The position numbers and the translations under genes are program-made. A DNA stretch of 64,000 nt from Paraspadella gotoi (taxonomy: Eukaryota > Chaetognatha), in assembly GCA_051294375.1 (NCBI GenBank), contig CM119268.1, positions 14,714,210 to 14,778,209 of the forward strand, written 5' to 3'. Below are positions 63,401 through 64,000 of the stretch, piece after piece; within the stretch, counting starts at the first letter, position 1, and each line of letters begins with the position of its first letter. The notes under the pieces were generated by a model that worked only from the letters and a program-made list of their open reading frames with translations, ran no database searches and was not told the origin of the DNA.

Positions 63401-64000
63401 ACCTTCCGAAGTCGTAAAAGTCACTGCAGGTTTTCGTAGTTATCCTCACAAAAATTTTCACAGCCGAATCTCGTTATGGGATTCAATTTCAAATGATTTA
63501 TTTTCGGTTTAAGCGTTTGTCACGAGTCACGAAGAATTTTTCACAAACTGAAAACAAAAAACCCTTTTCTTTACTTTCGCTTTACATTTAAACTAGACTC
63601 GAGTCAACGAGACTTCTTTAAGTTTAACCCTTCGAAATTTCTCTCACATCCTGACTAGAGATTCGTCTTCCCGCGTTTCATCTTTTAACTGCCTCCTCGC
63701 GATTTAACCTTAAATTTACGATTTTTCCGGCGCCGATGTTTTTTTTTTCGTCTTTCGTCGTCGTTTGCTCGGTCGTTAAAAGGTATTTAGTTATTGTACA
63801 AGTATTATAGATTTAACTCTCATTTAACGAATAGGTTCGGAATAGTTTTTTGTCACTTGTTAAAAGGCGAAAGTTGTTTTATCTATCCTACCAACATTTA
63901 TTACTGGTATTTGGGGTCTTACCTCTCAAAAGCTGAAACAGAAAAAGGACGACGTTCTCATAAGCCAACAGATTGCTCCTCTCTTCCATGTATTGCCTGG
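60439..64000 (-). CDS. CDK16/17/18-like: PCTAIRE-type cyclin-dependent kinase (CDK16/17/18), C-terminal six exons
   Basis: Exons 63923->64000, 62141-62286, 61888-62014, 61462-61654, 61138-61232 and 60439-60647 all join in phase at GT..AG sites; the gene continues beyond the right edge. They encode [17 protein letters not shown], the catalytic loop [12 protein letters not shown], the DFG magnesium motif, the activation segment [38 protein letters not shown], then [17 protein letters not shown] and the end of the C-lobe. This sequence is of the PCTAIRE group rather than PFTAIRE. These are cytoplasmic kinases activated by cyclin Y in animals. The tail ([13 protein letters not shown]... ending KLKHQSVLL) parallels the vertebrate CDK17 tail but has an Ala-rich insertion. 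All catalytic residues in view are intact. The PCTAIRE helix lies outside the window. Intron 1 shown is 1.6 kb; the donor at 61461 (GTTTGG) is weak. Confidence 0.92.
60648..61000. repeat. Purine-rich intronic repeat
   Basis: GGGGAAG/GGAGAAAG-type short imperfect repeats fill most of the kinase gene's last intron (60648-61137) on the + strand. Confidence 0.7.
62287..63922 (-). other. Intron of the PCTAIRE kinase gene
   Basis: Bounded by the donor at 63922 (GGTAAGAC) and the acceptor at 62287 (CCGCCAG). AT-rich, with no exon-like segment that I can see inside. Confidence 0.8.

Overview
The window is animal (metazoan) nuclear DNA, most likely from an invertebrate. Genes are split by short GT..AG introns (often 60-150 bp). 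The recognisable products are animal families: a poly-C2H2 zinc-finger protein, the golgin TMF1, alpha-tubulin and a PCTAIRE cyclin-dependent kinase (CDK16/17/18 group). Most of the rest is low-complexity DNA, mainly (GA)n/(CT)n, (GAAA)n, (GGAA)n and (GAC)n arrays. Sixteen N-gaps interrupt it, seven of exactly 25 N, so this is a draft scaffold with placeholder gaps.

Layout. 0-2.6 kb: repeats. 2.6-5.5 kb (-): a multi-finger C2H2 gene with two AT-hooks, broken by apparent single-base frameshifts. 5.9-8.0 kb (-): a small unrecognised 96-aa protein and a damaged gene with a CCHC zinc knuckle. 8.3-8.7 kb (-): the last two exons of TMF1. 8.7-37.3 kb: almost gene-free, with microsatellites, gaps, a CCAAT-bearing tandem repeat, a probable decayed retroelement, a 63-bp minisatellite and long purine/pyrimidine tracts. 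37.3-50.3 kb: a very large imperfect palindrome whose arms carry alpha-tubulin in opposite directions. Only one stretch (44.39-45.47 kb) reads as clean exons; the other copies are full of mostly insertional single-base errors that differ between arms. 52.6-52.8 kb: a regularly spaced CCAAT-box array. 54.0-55.8 kb (+): three exons of a probable transcriptional co-regulator with Ala, Ser, His and Gln tracts and a CtBP-like motif. 59.0-60.4 kb (-): two in-phase exons of an unrecognised charged protein. 60.4-64.0 kb (-): the C-terminal six exons of the PCTAIRE kinase, running off the right edge.

The genes do not form an operon or one pathway; they are ordinary neighbours. I found no convincing new biological system. 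The most unusual object, the 12.9-kb tubulin palindrome, is better explained as a long-read or scaffolding artefact than as a biological inverted duplication, though that needs reads to settle. The most interesting possibly real signals are the 31-bp-phased CCAAT array, the repeated two-finger module of the zinc-finger gene, and the extra coding exons directly behind the kinase stop codon.
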